Assembly: GCA_024102795.1 (NCBI GenBank)
Contig: JAGFJK010000368.1
Location: 1-43,169 of the forward strand
Length of the DNA stretch: 43,169 bases
Origin: Pirellulaceae bacterium
GTDB taxonomy: Bacteria > Planctomycetota > Planctomycetia > Pirellulales > Pirellulaceae
Direction of reading: 5' to 3'
Position 1 is the stretch's first letter. Every line of letters begins with the position of its first letter. A program made the translations under genes and the position numbers. Under the pieces are notes generated by a model that made no database searches, had not been told where the DNA came from, and saw only the letters and a list, made by a program, of their open reading frames with translations. Positions 34,801 through 42,183 of this stretch are shown here, piece by piece.

Positions 34801-37234
34801 CTTTGGCGTGGGCAACATGGACATCGCGGGCTTCGGCGGCATGGCGCAGCAGGGGATGGGGGAAATGCCGGGCATGCCTGGAATGGGCATGGGACCCGCT
34901 GCCGGCGACATGCCGGTCATGCCGGGGATGCAAGGCTTTGGCATGCCACTTGGCGGGCCGGGTCCGGCGGTGCTCTACGACTTCGAGGTCCCGGTGGATG
35001 GGGCGCGGCGTGAACAATTCCTGGGAGACCTGTTTCACTTGCAGGCCGCGGGACAGAACGAGGAAGCGCGTCGGAGTTGGGAGGAACAACTGCGGCAGAT
35101 GCGGTTCGTCGTCCGCTCGTACGCCCATCAACCGCCGCCCCGCTCGGCCGATCAGCCTCGGCAGGATTTCCAGGAAACCTTGTTCTGGCATCCCTTGCTG
35201 CTGACCGACGCCACGGGCCAGGCCAGCGTGGAGTTTCAGGTTTCGGATTTGGTGACCACATTCGAAGTCCGGGCCGAAGCGCACGGGCAGGCACGGTTGG
35301 GCGAAGCTCGCGGCAGGATCGTTTCGCGACTGCCGTTCAGCCTGGAGCCGAAGCTGCCGCTGGAAGTGACCGAAGGCGATCGGATCGACCTGCCGGTCGC
35401 GGTGAATAACGACACGGACGAGCCGCTCGAAGGGCGGCTGCGGTTGGAGACGGATCCTGCGCTGCGGCTGTCGGGCCCGGCGGAGCTGCCGTGGCAGTTG
35501 GCGGCCGGCGAGCGGGGGCGGCTGTATTTTCCGCTGGAAGTGGTTCAGGTCCAGGACGCGGAAGTGCGAGTGCACGGTTCGGCCGGACCGCTGTCGGACC
35601 AGGTCCGCCGGCCGCTGCGGATCGTGCCCGCGGGGTTTCCCGTGGCCGAAGCGCTGGCCGGCACGCTGGAAGGTCGGCGGAAAGTGACCGTGCAACTGCC
35701 CGAACAGGTCGTGCCCGGCACGCTGCAAGTCACGCTCCGGGCGTTCCCCTCGCCGCTGGCCGATCTGCGGCGAGGGATCGAGGGGCTGCTGCGCGAACCG
35801 TCCGGTTGCTTCGAACAGACGTCGTCGTCCAACTATCCCAACGTGATGGCGCTCTGGTTCATGCAGGAACACAAGGTGGCCGACCCGGAGTTCACTCGCC
35901 GCGCGCGGCAGTTGCTCGGCGACGGCTACGGCAAGCTGACCGGCTTTGAATGCCCACAGCGCGGTTACGAGTGGTTCGGGGGCGATCCGGGCCACGAGGC
36001 ACTGACGGCGTACGGGTTGATGCAGTTCCGCGACATGCGCCAGGTATGGGACGTGGACCAGGCGATGGTCCAGCGGACCACCGAGTGGCTGATGCGGCGC
36101 CGCGACGGCCAGGGCGGGTTCCTGCGGAACCCCCAGGCGCTCGATTCGTTCGGTGCCGCGCCGGCCGAGGTGACCGACGCCTACATCGTGTGGGCGCTCA
36201 GCGAAGCGGGCCAGCAGGACGTGCGGCCCGAACTGGATCATGCCCTCGAACTGGCTCGCCAGACCGAGGATCCGTACGTCGTCGCGCTGGCGGCGATTGC
36301 CGTCTGGAACTTGCGGCCCGGCGACGCGGCGGTGGAGGAACTTACGGCCCTGCTCGTGGAACTGCAAGCGGCCGAAGGGCATCTGGAAGGCAAGCTGGGC
36401 ACGATCACCCGCAGTGGTGGGCTGGCCCAGCGGGTCGAAACCACGTCGCTGGCGGCCTTGGCCTGGCTCAAGTCGGGCCAGCAGCCCCAGGCGGTCCGCC
36501 AGGCCCTGCAATGGCTGGTCGAGAACCGCGATGCCTCCGGCACGTTCGGTTCCACGCAGGCCACGATCCTGGCGCTGAAGGCCCTGATCGAGGACGCTCG
36601 GCAAAATCGCCGCGACGTGGCCACGGGCGAGCTGGTGGTGGAGCGCGACGGCCAGCCGCTGGCTCGCGCCGCGGTGCGGGAAGGCCAGATGCAGGTCGTG
36701 GAGATTACCGGGCTGGAAGAACACCTGGCCGGCGGCGAGAACCCGCTGGTGCTGGAGCTGACCGGCGAGGGCCAGATGCCCTACTTGATCGACATTCAGT
36801 ATCGCAGCCCGCGGCCCATCAGCCATCCCGACTGCAAACTGCAACTGCAAACGCGGCTGGCGACCGACAAGATCCGCGCTGGCGACACGGTCAAGCTGCA
36901 CGTGCAACTGGCGAACGACAGCGGAGCGGACCAGCCGATGACGGTGGCCATCGTCGGCCTGCCGGCCGGCCTGGAGCCGCGCGTGGAACGGCTGGACGAA
37001 CTGCGCGAGGCAGGTTCGTTCGACTTCTACGAAATCCGCGGTCGGGAACTGGTGTTCTACTGGCGGGGCCTGAGCGACAAGTCGCACGGCGAGCGGGCGA
37101 TCAAGTTCGAAATCGACCTGCTGGCCGAGATTCCCGGCACCTACACCGGCCCCGCCTCCCGCGCGTACCTGTACTACACGGGCGAACAGAAAACGTGGGT
37201 CGAACCGCTGCGGGTGGAAATTGCCCGGCCCTAG
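31805..37234 (+). CDS. Alpha-2-macroglobulin family protein with predicted N-terminal anti-sigma domain
   Basis: 1809 residues from ATG 31805. Residues 1-80 are soluble and helical (WEYVYDLLPDTEAQELVRRI, SDPDLARAYAEVKLQSELLA), like zinc-less anti-sigma domains, followed by a membrane helix at about 82-105. Outside come macroglobulin domains (KPLYRPGESVYFRSLTLG is MG2-like; VDFYPEGGFLVPGVPQRVYF). Two more hydrophobic helices occur at about 812-833 and 839-860, then Met/Gly/Pro-rich segments at about 957-990 and 1017-1046. The thioester domain holds GC1335-FEQ1338, an intact CxEQ site that traps attacking proteases, and is followed by the alpha/alpha barrel and receptor-binding-like domain. Bacterial macroglobulins guard the periplasm. 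Its position after an ECF sigma gene suggests it also signals inward. Confidence 0.9.
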   Translation: MDRSAQEQQLWEYVYDLLPDTEAQELVRRIGSDPDLARAYAEVKLQSELLAEAARLEEPPVELARHVRLQGERAGGLFDRAALLLNGLVVVAATLLIGLVVYPLVKPDSPLRGSAVAQAERRLLADHASTLVVGPARLQSGVPQQFNVTTRSLDGGPASQPLLWRLVDQQGQTRLESQLRTDDQGRGTITLDPVFVSSELRLEVETGEAGRGKLVHKLETERARYTTWLSLDKPLYRPGESVYFRSLTLGRFSLADRNDLLVEYELLDPSQAPLAGSQSRGLTQGGVGNGQLPLPPGLPGGRYTLVARSPTGLFDEVRREFFVRDYRAPRLKKQLEFTRDSYSQGDQVQADLLVERAEGGPLGATRLQVLVIVDGQPVALPEETWETDATGACRIHFTLPGAMQQGAGVLSVAVDDGGTVETIAKTIPINLGKVVVDFYPEGGFLVPGVPQRVYFHARDPLGEPVDVEGSVVAADGTEVAELATTHEGRGKFEFTPTAGAAYRLRIERPVGVDEPVELPVAGDDAWLALRTAAGVLEPDEPLRVELVSRRAEAALVVAAVCREVTVGQAPVRFDAKSGEDESKSRPTLVDGSKTRPADEVVRRSVELPLADEVGGVIRVTVYDYGQQPPRPLAERLVFRRSARQLNVELAEDAREYAPGQPVKLTVQVRDERGEGVAAALGLAVSDQSVVRLADEKLPGLLTQVRLMADLQNAEKLEDANFFLSDDPLAPEALDLLLATQGWRTFVDAPAPAPGMMPGTEPGAELDGLAAAGQESATAEAPVLFSNEQLVRAALRDAVQKFQLGRQAELSQLGLWIVALGLGVLTLLAVLGLLRMSVRRHVWLPAVLVSGACLLVGLSWMSARVTSRGQLVMGPVLPAATARLVALVDSSESLESAEYPSVWGLNLPATASAQSGPEQNGRLLGLEAATGMLPNLALSQLDMSLNGNLPPHFEGFFPPGMGPGMPGMAGMPGMDGGMMGAGGAMGMGGPGGWLEARGYRFGVGNMDIAGFGGMAQQGMGEMPGMPGMGMGPAAGDMPVMPGMQGFGMPLGGPGPAVLYDFEVPVDGARREQFLGDLFHLQAAGQNEEARRSWEEQLRQMRFVVRSYAHQPPPRSADQPRQDFQETLFWHPLLLTDATGQASVEFQVSDLVTTFEVRAEAHGQARLGEARGRIVSRLPFSLEPKLPLEVTEGDRIDLPVAVNNDTDEPLEGRLRLETDPALRLSGPAELPWQLAAGERGRLYFPLEVVQVQDAEVRVHGSAGPLSDQVRRPLRIVPAGFPVAEALAGTLEGRRKVTVQLPEQVVPGTLQVTLRAFPSPLADLRRGIEGLLREPSGCFEQTSSSNYPNVMALWFMQEHKVADPEFTRRARQLLGDGYGKLTGFECPQRGYEWFGGDPGHEALTAYGLMQFRDMRQVWDVDQAMVQRTTEWLMRRRDGQGGFLRNPQALDSFGAAPAEVTDAYIVWALSEAGQQDVRPELDHALELARQTEDPYVVALAAIAVWNLRPGDAAVEELTALLVELQAAEGHLEGKLGTITRSGGLAQRVETTSLAALAWLKSGQQPQAVRQALQWLVENRDASGTFGSTQATILALKALIEDARQNRRDVATGELVVERDGQPLARAAVREGQMQVVEITGLEEHLAGGENPLVLELTGEGQMPYLIDIQYRSPRPISHPDCKLQLQTRLATDKIRAGDTVKLHVQLANDSGADQPMTVAIVGLPAGLEPRVERLDELREAGSFDFYEIRGRELVFYWRGLSDKSHGERAIKFEIDLLAEIPGTYTGPASRAYLYYTGEQKTWVEPLRVEIARP

Positions 37235-37383
37235 TCACCTTTCGCCATAGTCGCCTTTCGCTCCGCGAAAGTAGCGAGCATCGTCATCCCGGCTTCCATC
37301 AGGCGAGCGCCACAATACGGCGCGAATTGAATCATCGGCAACCCGCGGCACACGCTACTTTCGCGGAGCGAAAGGCGACTATG
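37232..37383. repeat. Inverted-repeat element, TAGTCGCCTTTCGC family, copy 2, supplying two stop codons
   Basis: Arms CATAGTCGCCTTTCGCTCCG (37246 onward) and its reverse complement ending at 37383, plus a partial extra end TAGTCACCTTTCGC at 37232. The TAG at 37232-37234 is the stop of the macroglobulin gene and the TAG read on the minus strand at 37381-37379 is the stop of the aminotransferase gene, so the element closes both convergent genes. It is a likely two-way terminator; sister copy at 16339. Confidence 0.85.
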
Positions 37384-38614
37384 GCGGCGACATGGCCACC
37401 CCCGGCAGCTCGTCGCGCAAGGCGGCCACGAGCCGATCGATCTGTTCGGGCGTGTTGTACAAGTGGCACGAGACGCGAATGAAGCTCTGGCCGTCCCAAT
37501 CGATGATCGGCACTTCGATCCCGTGGCGCTGCCAGAGACGTGTCTGCAACTGCTGCCGGTCGACGCGCGGCAGCGGCATTTGCGCCATCGAACCGTACCA
37601 GTCGGCGGAATCCTCCACCAGCGGCGGGCGGTCCGCCAGCGCCAGCAACTGCTGCCGAGCGTAACGGGCCAGGCGGTGGCTGCGCGAGCGAAACTCCTCG
37701 ACGCCCAGGTGCTCGAACAAGTCGATCGCCGTGCCAATTGTCAGATGGGCCGACGGGTCGCCGGTGCCCGACCAGATGAACTCGTCCGACCAGTCGCGGT
37801 GCTGCTCCTGCAAACCGCGTCCCCAACTCAGCACCGACGGCGCCATGCCGGCCTGATGCCGCGGCGCGACGTACAGGAACCCGGAGCCGAGCGGCGCGCA
37901 GAGCCATTTGTGGCAGCTTGTCGTGTAGTAGTCGCACGGCAACTGGTCGAGCGCCACGGGGGTCTGCAGCAAGGCGTGAGGGCCATCGATGCAGACGGCG
38001 ATCCCGCGCTGCCGCGCGGCCTGGCAGATCTCCGCCACCGGCAGGATCACCGCGGTTGCCGACGTGATGTGGCTGACCACGATCAACCGCGTGGCCGGTG
38101 TCGCCGCGGCCAGCAGCGTGTCGACCACGTCGGTCGTTGAAGTAAGCGGCTGGGGCAGCCGAGCGATGCGCGGCGGCTCGGTGCCCGCCCGTCGGCAGGC
38201 CCGCTGCCAGATCCGCAGCACGGCGCCGTATTCGTGATCGGTCAGCAACACCTGGTCGCCCGGCCGCAGCGGAAAACTGTCGGCCACGGCGTTCATGGCC
38301 ACCGTGGCATTGTCGACCAGCACCAGGTTCTCGGCCGATGTCCCCACGAACCGCGCCAACCGCTCGCGTGCGGCGAACCAGGCCGGCTCGTACTGCCGCA
38401 GATAGAAATCCATCGGCTGTTCGTCCAACCGCCGCTGCCACTCGGCGCGTGCCTGCCGCACGCACTCCGGCGGCGGTCCGAACGAACCGTGGTTCAAGTA
38501 GATCGTGTCCGCCCGCAGCTTCCAGTAGCTCGAAAAGGGGACGGGGGTATTTTTCGGGAAATTACCCCCGTCCCCTTGATCGGGCGGCACTTGCTGGCGG
38601 TCGTCGCGTGTCAT
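37379..38614 (-). CDS. PLP-dependent aminotransferase class V (isopenicillin N epimerase-like)
   Basis: 411 residues from ATG 38614; no good ribosome site is visible, and a TTG at 38644 is an alternative. Fold type I landmarks: YLNHGSFGPPP, VLVDNATVAMNAV, LLTDHEYGAVLR, VSHITSATAVILPV, CIDGPHALLQTPV (the cofactor aspartate) and TTSCHKWLCAPLGSGFLYV with the Schiff-base lysine. This matches isopenicillin N epimerase-like and cysteine desulfurase-like enzymes; the reaction cannot be fixed. There is no signal peptide. Residues about 9-22 (DGGNFPKNTPVP) are encoded by a palindromic repeat, and the stop codon is supplied by another repeat. It is divergent from the gspE-like operon. Confidence 0.9.
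   Translation of the reverse strand: MTRDDRQQVPPDQGDGGNFPKNTPVPFSSYWKLRADTIYLNHGSFGPPPECVRQARAEWQRRLDEQPMDFYLRQYEPAWFAARERLARFVGTSAENLVLVDNATVAMNAVADSFPLRPGDQVLLTDHEYGAVLRIWQRACRRAGTEPPRIARLPQPLTSTTDVVDTLLAAATPATRLIVVSHITSATAVILPVAEICQAARQRGIAVCIDGPHALLQTPVALDQLPCDYYTTSCHKWLCAPLGSGFLYVAPRHQAGMAPSVLSWGRGLQEQHRDWSDEFIWSGTGDPSAHLTIGTAIDLFEHLGVEEFRSRSHRLARYARQQLLALADRPPLVEDSADWYGSMAQMPLPRVDRQQLQTRLWQRHGIEVPIIDWDGQSFIRVSCHLYNTPEQIDRLVAALRDELPGVAMSPP
38535..38577. repeat. Perfect 15-bp-arm palindromic repeat inside the aminotransferase reading frame
   Basis: AAGGGGACGGGGGTA (38535-38549) and its exact reverse complement TACCCCCGTCCCCTT (38563-38577) with a 13-base loop (TTTTTCGGGAAAT). It lies near the start of the aminotransferase frame and is translated as part of its N-terminus if the ATG at 38614 is used. 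The arms could form a very stable hairpin near the 5' end of the message. Confidence 0.85.
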
Positions 38615-38690
38615 AAGTTGAGCGGCAGATGGCGGGTGATCCAAGACGCCCCATCGTATCCCGAAAGTCGCGGTGCCGACAGGAGGCCGG

Positions 38691-39995
38691 GTGAATCACG
38701 CTTCGCTTGCCGACCTGACCTTGCAGCTCGGCCAACTCGATCCGGCTCGCAACGACTACGCCACGCGGTTTGTCGACGCCTTGCTGCCGGCGGCCCGGAC
38801 GGTCGGAGCCAGCGACCTGCATCTGCAGCCGGTGGCCGGCGGGCTGGATGTCCGCTGGCGGCTGGACGGCGTGCTGCAGCACGTGGGTCTGTTCTCGGCC
38901 GGCGAGGGCTCGCAGGTCATTGCCCGCCTGAAGGTGCTGGCCGGCCTGCTGACCTACCGCACCGACACGCCGCAGGAAGGCCGGCTGCGCGAGCGATGCG
39001 GCGGGGTCGAGATGCGGGTCAGCACGTTTCCCACGCTGCATGGCGAGCGGGCCGTGGTCCGTTTGTTCGCGTCGGCCGAACAGTATCTGCACGTTGAGGA
39101 TCTGGGCCTACCCGCTCCCGTGGACGCGGATCTGGCCCGGCTGCTGCGGGAAACGTCCGGCGCGGTGCTGGTTTGCGGACCGGCCGGCAGCGGCAAGACG
39201 ACGACCGTGTACGCGGCGCTGCGCGACCTGGTCCGCTGGGCCGGGGGACAGAAGAGCATCGTTTCGCTGGAAGATCCCATCGAAGCGGCTGTGGCGGGAG
39301 TGGCCCAGTCCCAGGTGCATCCGCCCTCCGGATTCGACCTGCACGCCGGCCTCCGCTCGCTGATGCGGCAGGATCCCGAAGTGATCCTGGTGGGCGAGAT
39401 GCGCGATCCAGCGACGGCCGAAGTGGTGTTTCAGGCCGCGCTGACCGGCCACCTGGTGCTGACCACGTTCCACGCCGGCAGCGCGGCGGGCGCCATCAGC
39501 CGGCTGGCGGACATGGGCATCGAACCGTACCTGCTGCGCAGCGGCGTGCGCGCCATCCTGTGCCAGCGCTTGTTCCGCCGCTTGTGCGATTGCAGCCGGC
39601 CGCTAGCTGGCGATGCCGAGCGACTGGGGCTGGCGATCAACCGGGGCCACGAAGCTCGCGGCTGCGCGGAATGCCATCACACGGGCTATCGCGGCCGATT
39701 CGTGCTGGCCGAGCTGCTGGAGGCCCCCAGCGACGAACGGCTGGGACGAGCGATCCTGGCGCGCAGCGACGCGGGGCGATTGGAACGCCTGGCCATGGCG
39801 GCCGGCATGGCGACCTTGTGGCAGCGCGCACTGGAAGCGGTCGAACAGGGATGGACCAGTCCGTCGGAGGTCCGCCGAGTGCTGGGCGTGGGACGGGCGA
39901 GTGCGACAACTTATACGGCCGAATCGCCGCGGCCCAACTCGCCGGGCGAAGTCGAGCGGTCCGCACAATCCGCCAACCAGTGGATGGACGTATGA
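38691..39995 (+). CDS. GspE/PilB family secretion or pilus assembly ATPase
   Basis: 434 residues from GTG 38691, with a perfect AGGAGG at 38681-38686; a GTG at 38673 is less likely since it lies upstream of that box. It has GASDLHLQPVAGGLDVRWRLDG (N2 domain, as two adjoining stretches), Walker A with K169 in CGPAGSGKTTT, the Asp box SLEDPIEAAV, Walker B VILVGEMRDPATAE and the His box TGHLVLTTFHAGSA. A metal-binding site is present as CDC and CAECH. The longer N1 domain of classical GspE is missing. The protein powers pseudopilus or pilus assembly at the inner membrane. Its stop overlaps the next gene's start as ATGA, so the genes are translationally coupled. Confidence 0.95.
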   Translation: MNHASLADLTLQLGQLDPARNDYATRFVDALLPAARTVGASDLHLQPVAGGLDVRWRLDGVLQHVGLFSAGEGSQVIARLKVLAGLLTYRTDTPQEGRLRERCGGVEMRVSTFPTLHGERAVVRLFASAEQYLHVEDLGLPAPVDADLARLLRETSGAVLVCGPAGSGKTTTVYAALRDLVRWAGGQKSIVSLEDPIEAAVAGVAQSQVHPPSGFDLHAGLRSLMRQDPEVILVGEMRDPATAEVVFQAALTGHLVLTTFHAGSAAGAISRLADMGIEPYLLRSGVRAILCQRLFRRLCDCSRPLAGDAERLGLAINRGHEARGCAECHHTGYRGRFVLAELLEAPSDERLGRAILARSDAGRLERLAMAAGMATLWQRALEAVEQGWTSPSEVRRVLGVGRASATTYTAESPRPNSPGEVERSAQSANQWMDV

Positions 39996-41047
39996 TGGCC
40001 GAGGCCAGGACAGTCGCGCTGGCTGACCTGCTGGCGCTGAACGACGAGATGCTGGCGTTGTCACGGGCCGGAGTGCCGCTGGACCGGGGCCTGACGGAAC
40101 TGGGCGGCGAGCTGCCGGGGCAGTTGGGAGCGGTGGCTGGCGCGCTCGGTGCGCGGCTGGAAGCGGGCGAAAGCCTGGAGGCCGCGCTGGACGGCGTTTC
40201 GGCCGGCAGTCTGCCGGCGGCGTACCTGGCGGTGGTTCGAGCGGGTTTGCGGGTGGGCCGGTTGCCGGTCGCTTTGGAAGGCGTGGCGCGAGCGGTCCGT
40301 CGAGCGGCGCAGCTCCGGCAGACCGTCGGCCTGGCGTTGATCTATCCCACGTTGGTCCTGGTTCTGGCCTATGCGCTGCTGCTTGCCTGCCTGGTCTGGT
40401 GGGTTCCCGAAGTCGCGAACTTTCACCGCGCAATGCAGCTCGACGTGCCGTGGCTCGTGGCCTGGCTGGAACGGATCGGACGCGCCGCTCCCTGGTGGGC
40501 GGCCGTTCCGCCGTTGCTGCTGCTGGCAGGTATCGCCGCGTGCTGGTGGCGGCGGCAAGCGGGCAGGGAAGGTTCCCGGCGTTGGCGGCGAGAACCTTGG
40601 GGTGTCCTGGGCATGTTCCACGCCGGGCGGATGGCCGGCTTCGCGGACGTCCTGGCGCTGCTGGTGGAACATCGCGTCCCGATGCCGGAGGCGATTCTGC
40701 TGGCCGCGGATGCCAGCGGCGATCGGGCCTTGGCCGCGGGCTGCCGCGAACTGGCCGAACGCATGCGGCGGGGTGAACAGGCATCCGGCGCCGCGGTGCT
40801 GCCGCGAGGCGTTCCGCCGCTGCTGGGCTGGCTGGTCACCGCCAGCAGCCACTCGGGAGAACTGTCGGCCCTCCTGCGGCGGCTGGCCGAAACGTATCGC
40901 AGCCGCGCCGAAGAGTGGGCCGATTGGCTGACGATGTACTTGCCGCTGTGGTTGACCGTGAGCGTGGGCGGCACGTCGGTGCTGGTCTACGGCCTGGTGG
41001 TGTTCGCGCCCTGGTGCCACGCGCTGATTCGGCTGGGCAGTTCCTGA
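39992..41047 (+). CDS. GspF-like inner membrane protein 1
   Basis: 351 residues from ATG 39992, which overlaps the gspE-like stop by four bases (ATGA); a second ATG follows at once. It has the two-copy GspF layout: ALNDEMLALSRAGVPLDRGL opening the first cytoplasmic domain, then LRQTVGLALIYPTLVLVLAYALLLACLV (conserved YP before a membrane helix, given as about residues 108-135), a second helix (AVPPLLLLAGIAACWW), a second cytoplasmic domain (FADVLALLVEHRVPMPEAIL) and a final helix. GspF/PilC proteins form the membrane platform on which the ATPase acts. It is the first of three such proteins in a row. Confidence 0.92.
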   Translation: MMAEARTVALADLLALNDEMLALSRAGVPLDRGLTELGGELPGQLGAVAGALGARLEAGESLEAALDGVSAGSLPAAYLAVVRAGLRVGRLPVALEGVARAVRRAAQLRQTVGLALIYPTLVLVLAYALLLACLVWWVPEVANFHRAMQLDVPWLVAWLERIGRAAPWWAAVPPLLLLAGIAACWWRRQAGREGSRRWRREPWGVLGMFHAGRMAGFADVLALLVEHRVPMPEAILLAADASGDRALAAGCRELAERMRRGEQASGAAVLPRGVPPLLGWLVTASSHSGELSALLRRLAETYRSRAEEWADWLTMYLPLWLTVSVGGTSVLVYGLVVFAPWCHALIRLGSS

Positions 41048-41105
41048 GCGGACGGATTGCGGTTGCTGGAGTCAGCCGGTATCAGGGCGAGAGAAGGAAA
41101 CGCTG

Positions 41106-42149
41106 ATGAGCCGTTCGGAATCCGACGCTCTGCAAGCCACTCGACAGTTGGCCGACCTGACGCGGGCCGGCCTGCCCCTGTCGGAAGGTTTGCGGGCGGC
41201 GGCCGACGAACTGGGTAGCGGCCGGCTGTCCCGGATGTTTCGCCAGATGGCGCGGGACAGCGAATCGGGACAGCCGCTGGAAGAGATCCTGCACCGCAAT
41301 CAGCAACGCTTACCGCCGCACATCGTGGGCCTGGTGCAGGCAGCGCGGCGGACCGGGCACCTGGAGCAGGCCTTGACGCGCGTGCTGGAGCAGCAGTTGC
41401 GGCTCCGCGAACTGTCGCGGCGCGTCACCGCCGCGCTGACCTATCCGGTGTTCGTGCTCGGTTCGGCGGTGGTGCTGCTGATGTTGCTGCAACTCTTGCT
41501 GCTCGGTCAGCTCACCGCGCTGGTCGCCGACCTGGAACTGGCCGATGACCACTTCGTCTTCGTCACGCGGATGCTGGTCTGGTGGCACGAGGGAGGCAGC
41601 TACCTGGTGGGCGGCGCGGTGGTCGTGCTGCTGGTGCTGGCGCTGCTGATCCGGTTGGTGCTGGGCCGGGCGGTCTGGCGGCGGATGCTGGCCACGATTC
41701 CGCTGCTGGGACCGATCTGGCATTGGGCCGGCGTGGCCCAGTGGAGCCGGCTGCTCGGGCTGCTCGTGGAACAGCAGATCCCGCTGCCCGACGCTTTGCG
41801 GCTGGCGGCCTCCGGCAGTTTTGACGCCAACGTGGCGGAGGTCTCGCGGCAACTGGCCAGCGGAGCGGACCAGGGACGGTTGTTGTCAGAGATGCTGGCT
41901 TCAACCTATCGGCTGCCCGCTTCGCTGGTGCCTCTGGTGCGCTGGGGCGAACAGTCCGGGGACCTGGCGGGCGCGTTGAACGGGGCGGCCGACATGTTCG
42001 AGGGCCGCTTGCGACTGCGCAGCGGCCTGCTGCGGCTGGTCCTGCCGCCGATGGCTCTGTTGCTGATTGCCGCGGGCGTCGCCCTGCTGATGGCCGCGCT
42101 GTTTCTGCCGCTGATCGAGTTGATCCAGGTCATGGAAATGCTGATCTGA
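41106..42149 (+). CDS. GspF-like inner membrane protein 2
   Basis: 347 residues from ATG 41106 with AAGGAA 8 bases upstream. First domain: ATRQLADLTRAGLPLSEGLR through LVQAARRTGHLEQALTRVL; helix after ALTYPVFVLGSAVVLLMLLQLLL; second domain WSRLLGLLVEQQIPLPDALR and PLVRWGEQSGDLAGALNGAA; final helix LVLPPMALLLIAAGVALL. The order and conserved YP match GspF/PilC. The sequence is clearly different from the first copy, so this is an old duplication or a separate subunit. It begins 58 bases after the first gspF-like gene, in the same direction. Confidence 0.93.
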   Translation: MSRSESDALQATRQLADLTRAGLPLSEGLRAAADELGSGRLSRMFRQMARDSESGQPLEEILHRNQQRLPPHIVGLVQAARRTGHLEQALTRVLEQQLRLRELSRRVTAALTYPVFVLGSAVVLLMLLQLLLLGQLTALVADLELADDHFVFVTRMLVWWHEGGSYLVGGAVVVLLVLALLIRLVLGRAVWRRMLATIPLLGPIWHWAGVAQWSRLLGLLVEQQIPLPDALRLAASGSFDANVAEVSRQLASGADQGRLLSEMLASTYRLPASLVPLVRWGEQSGDLAGALNGAADMFEGRLRLRSGLLRLVLPPMALLLIAAGVALLMAALFLPLIELIQVMEMLI

Positions 42150-42183
42150 ACGGTACCATGCGTTTGCGAGTTCGGCGCCGAAC

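Noticed and set aside
34781..37087. 768-codon open frame on the minus strand opposite the macroglobulin gene
   Set aside because: Shadow of the thioester-domain coding strand; composition is Arg/Gln/His-rich.
39173..39991. Upstream extension of the first GspF-like frame through the ATPase gene
   Set aside because: It overlaps the ATPase coding region in another frame; the ATGA junction at 39992 gives the natural start.
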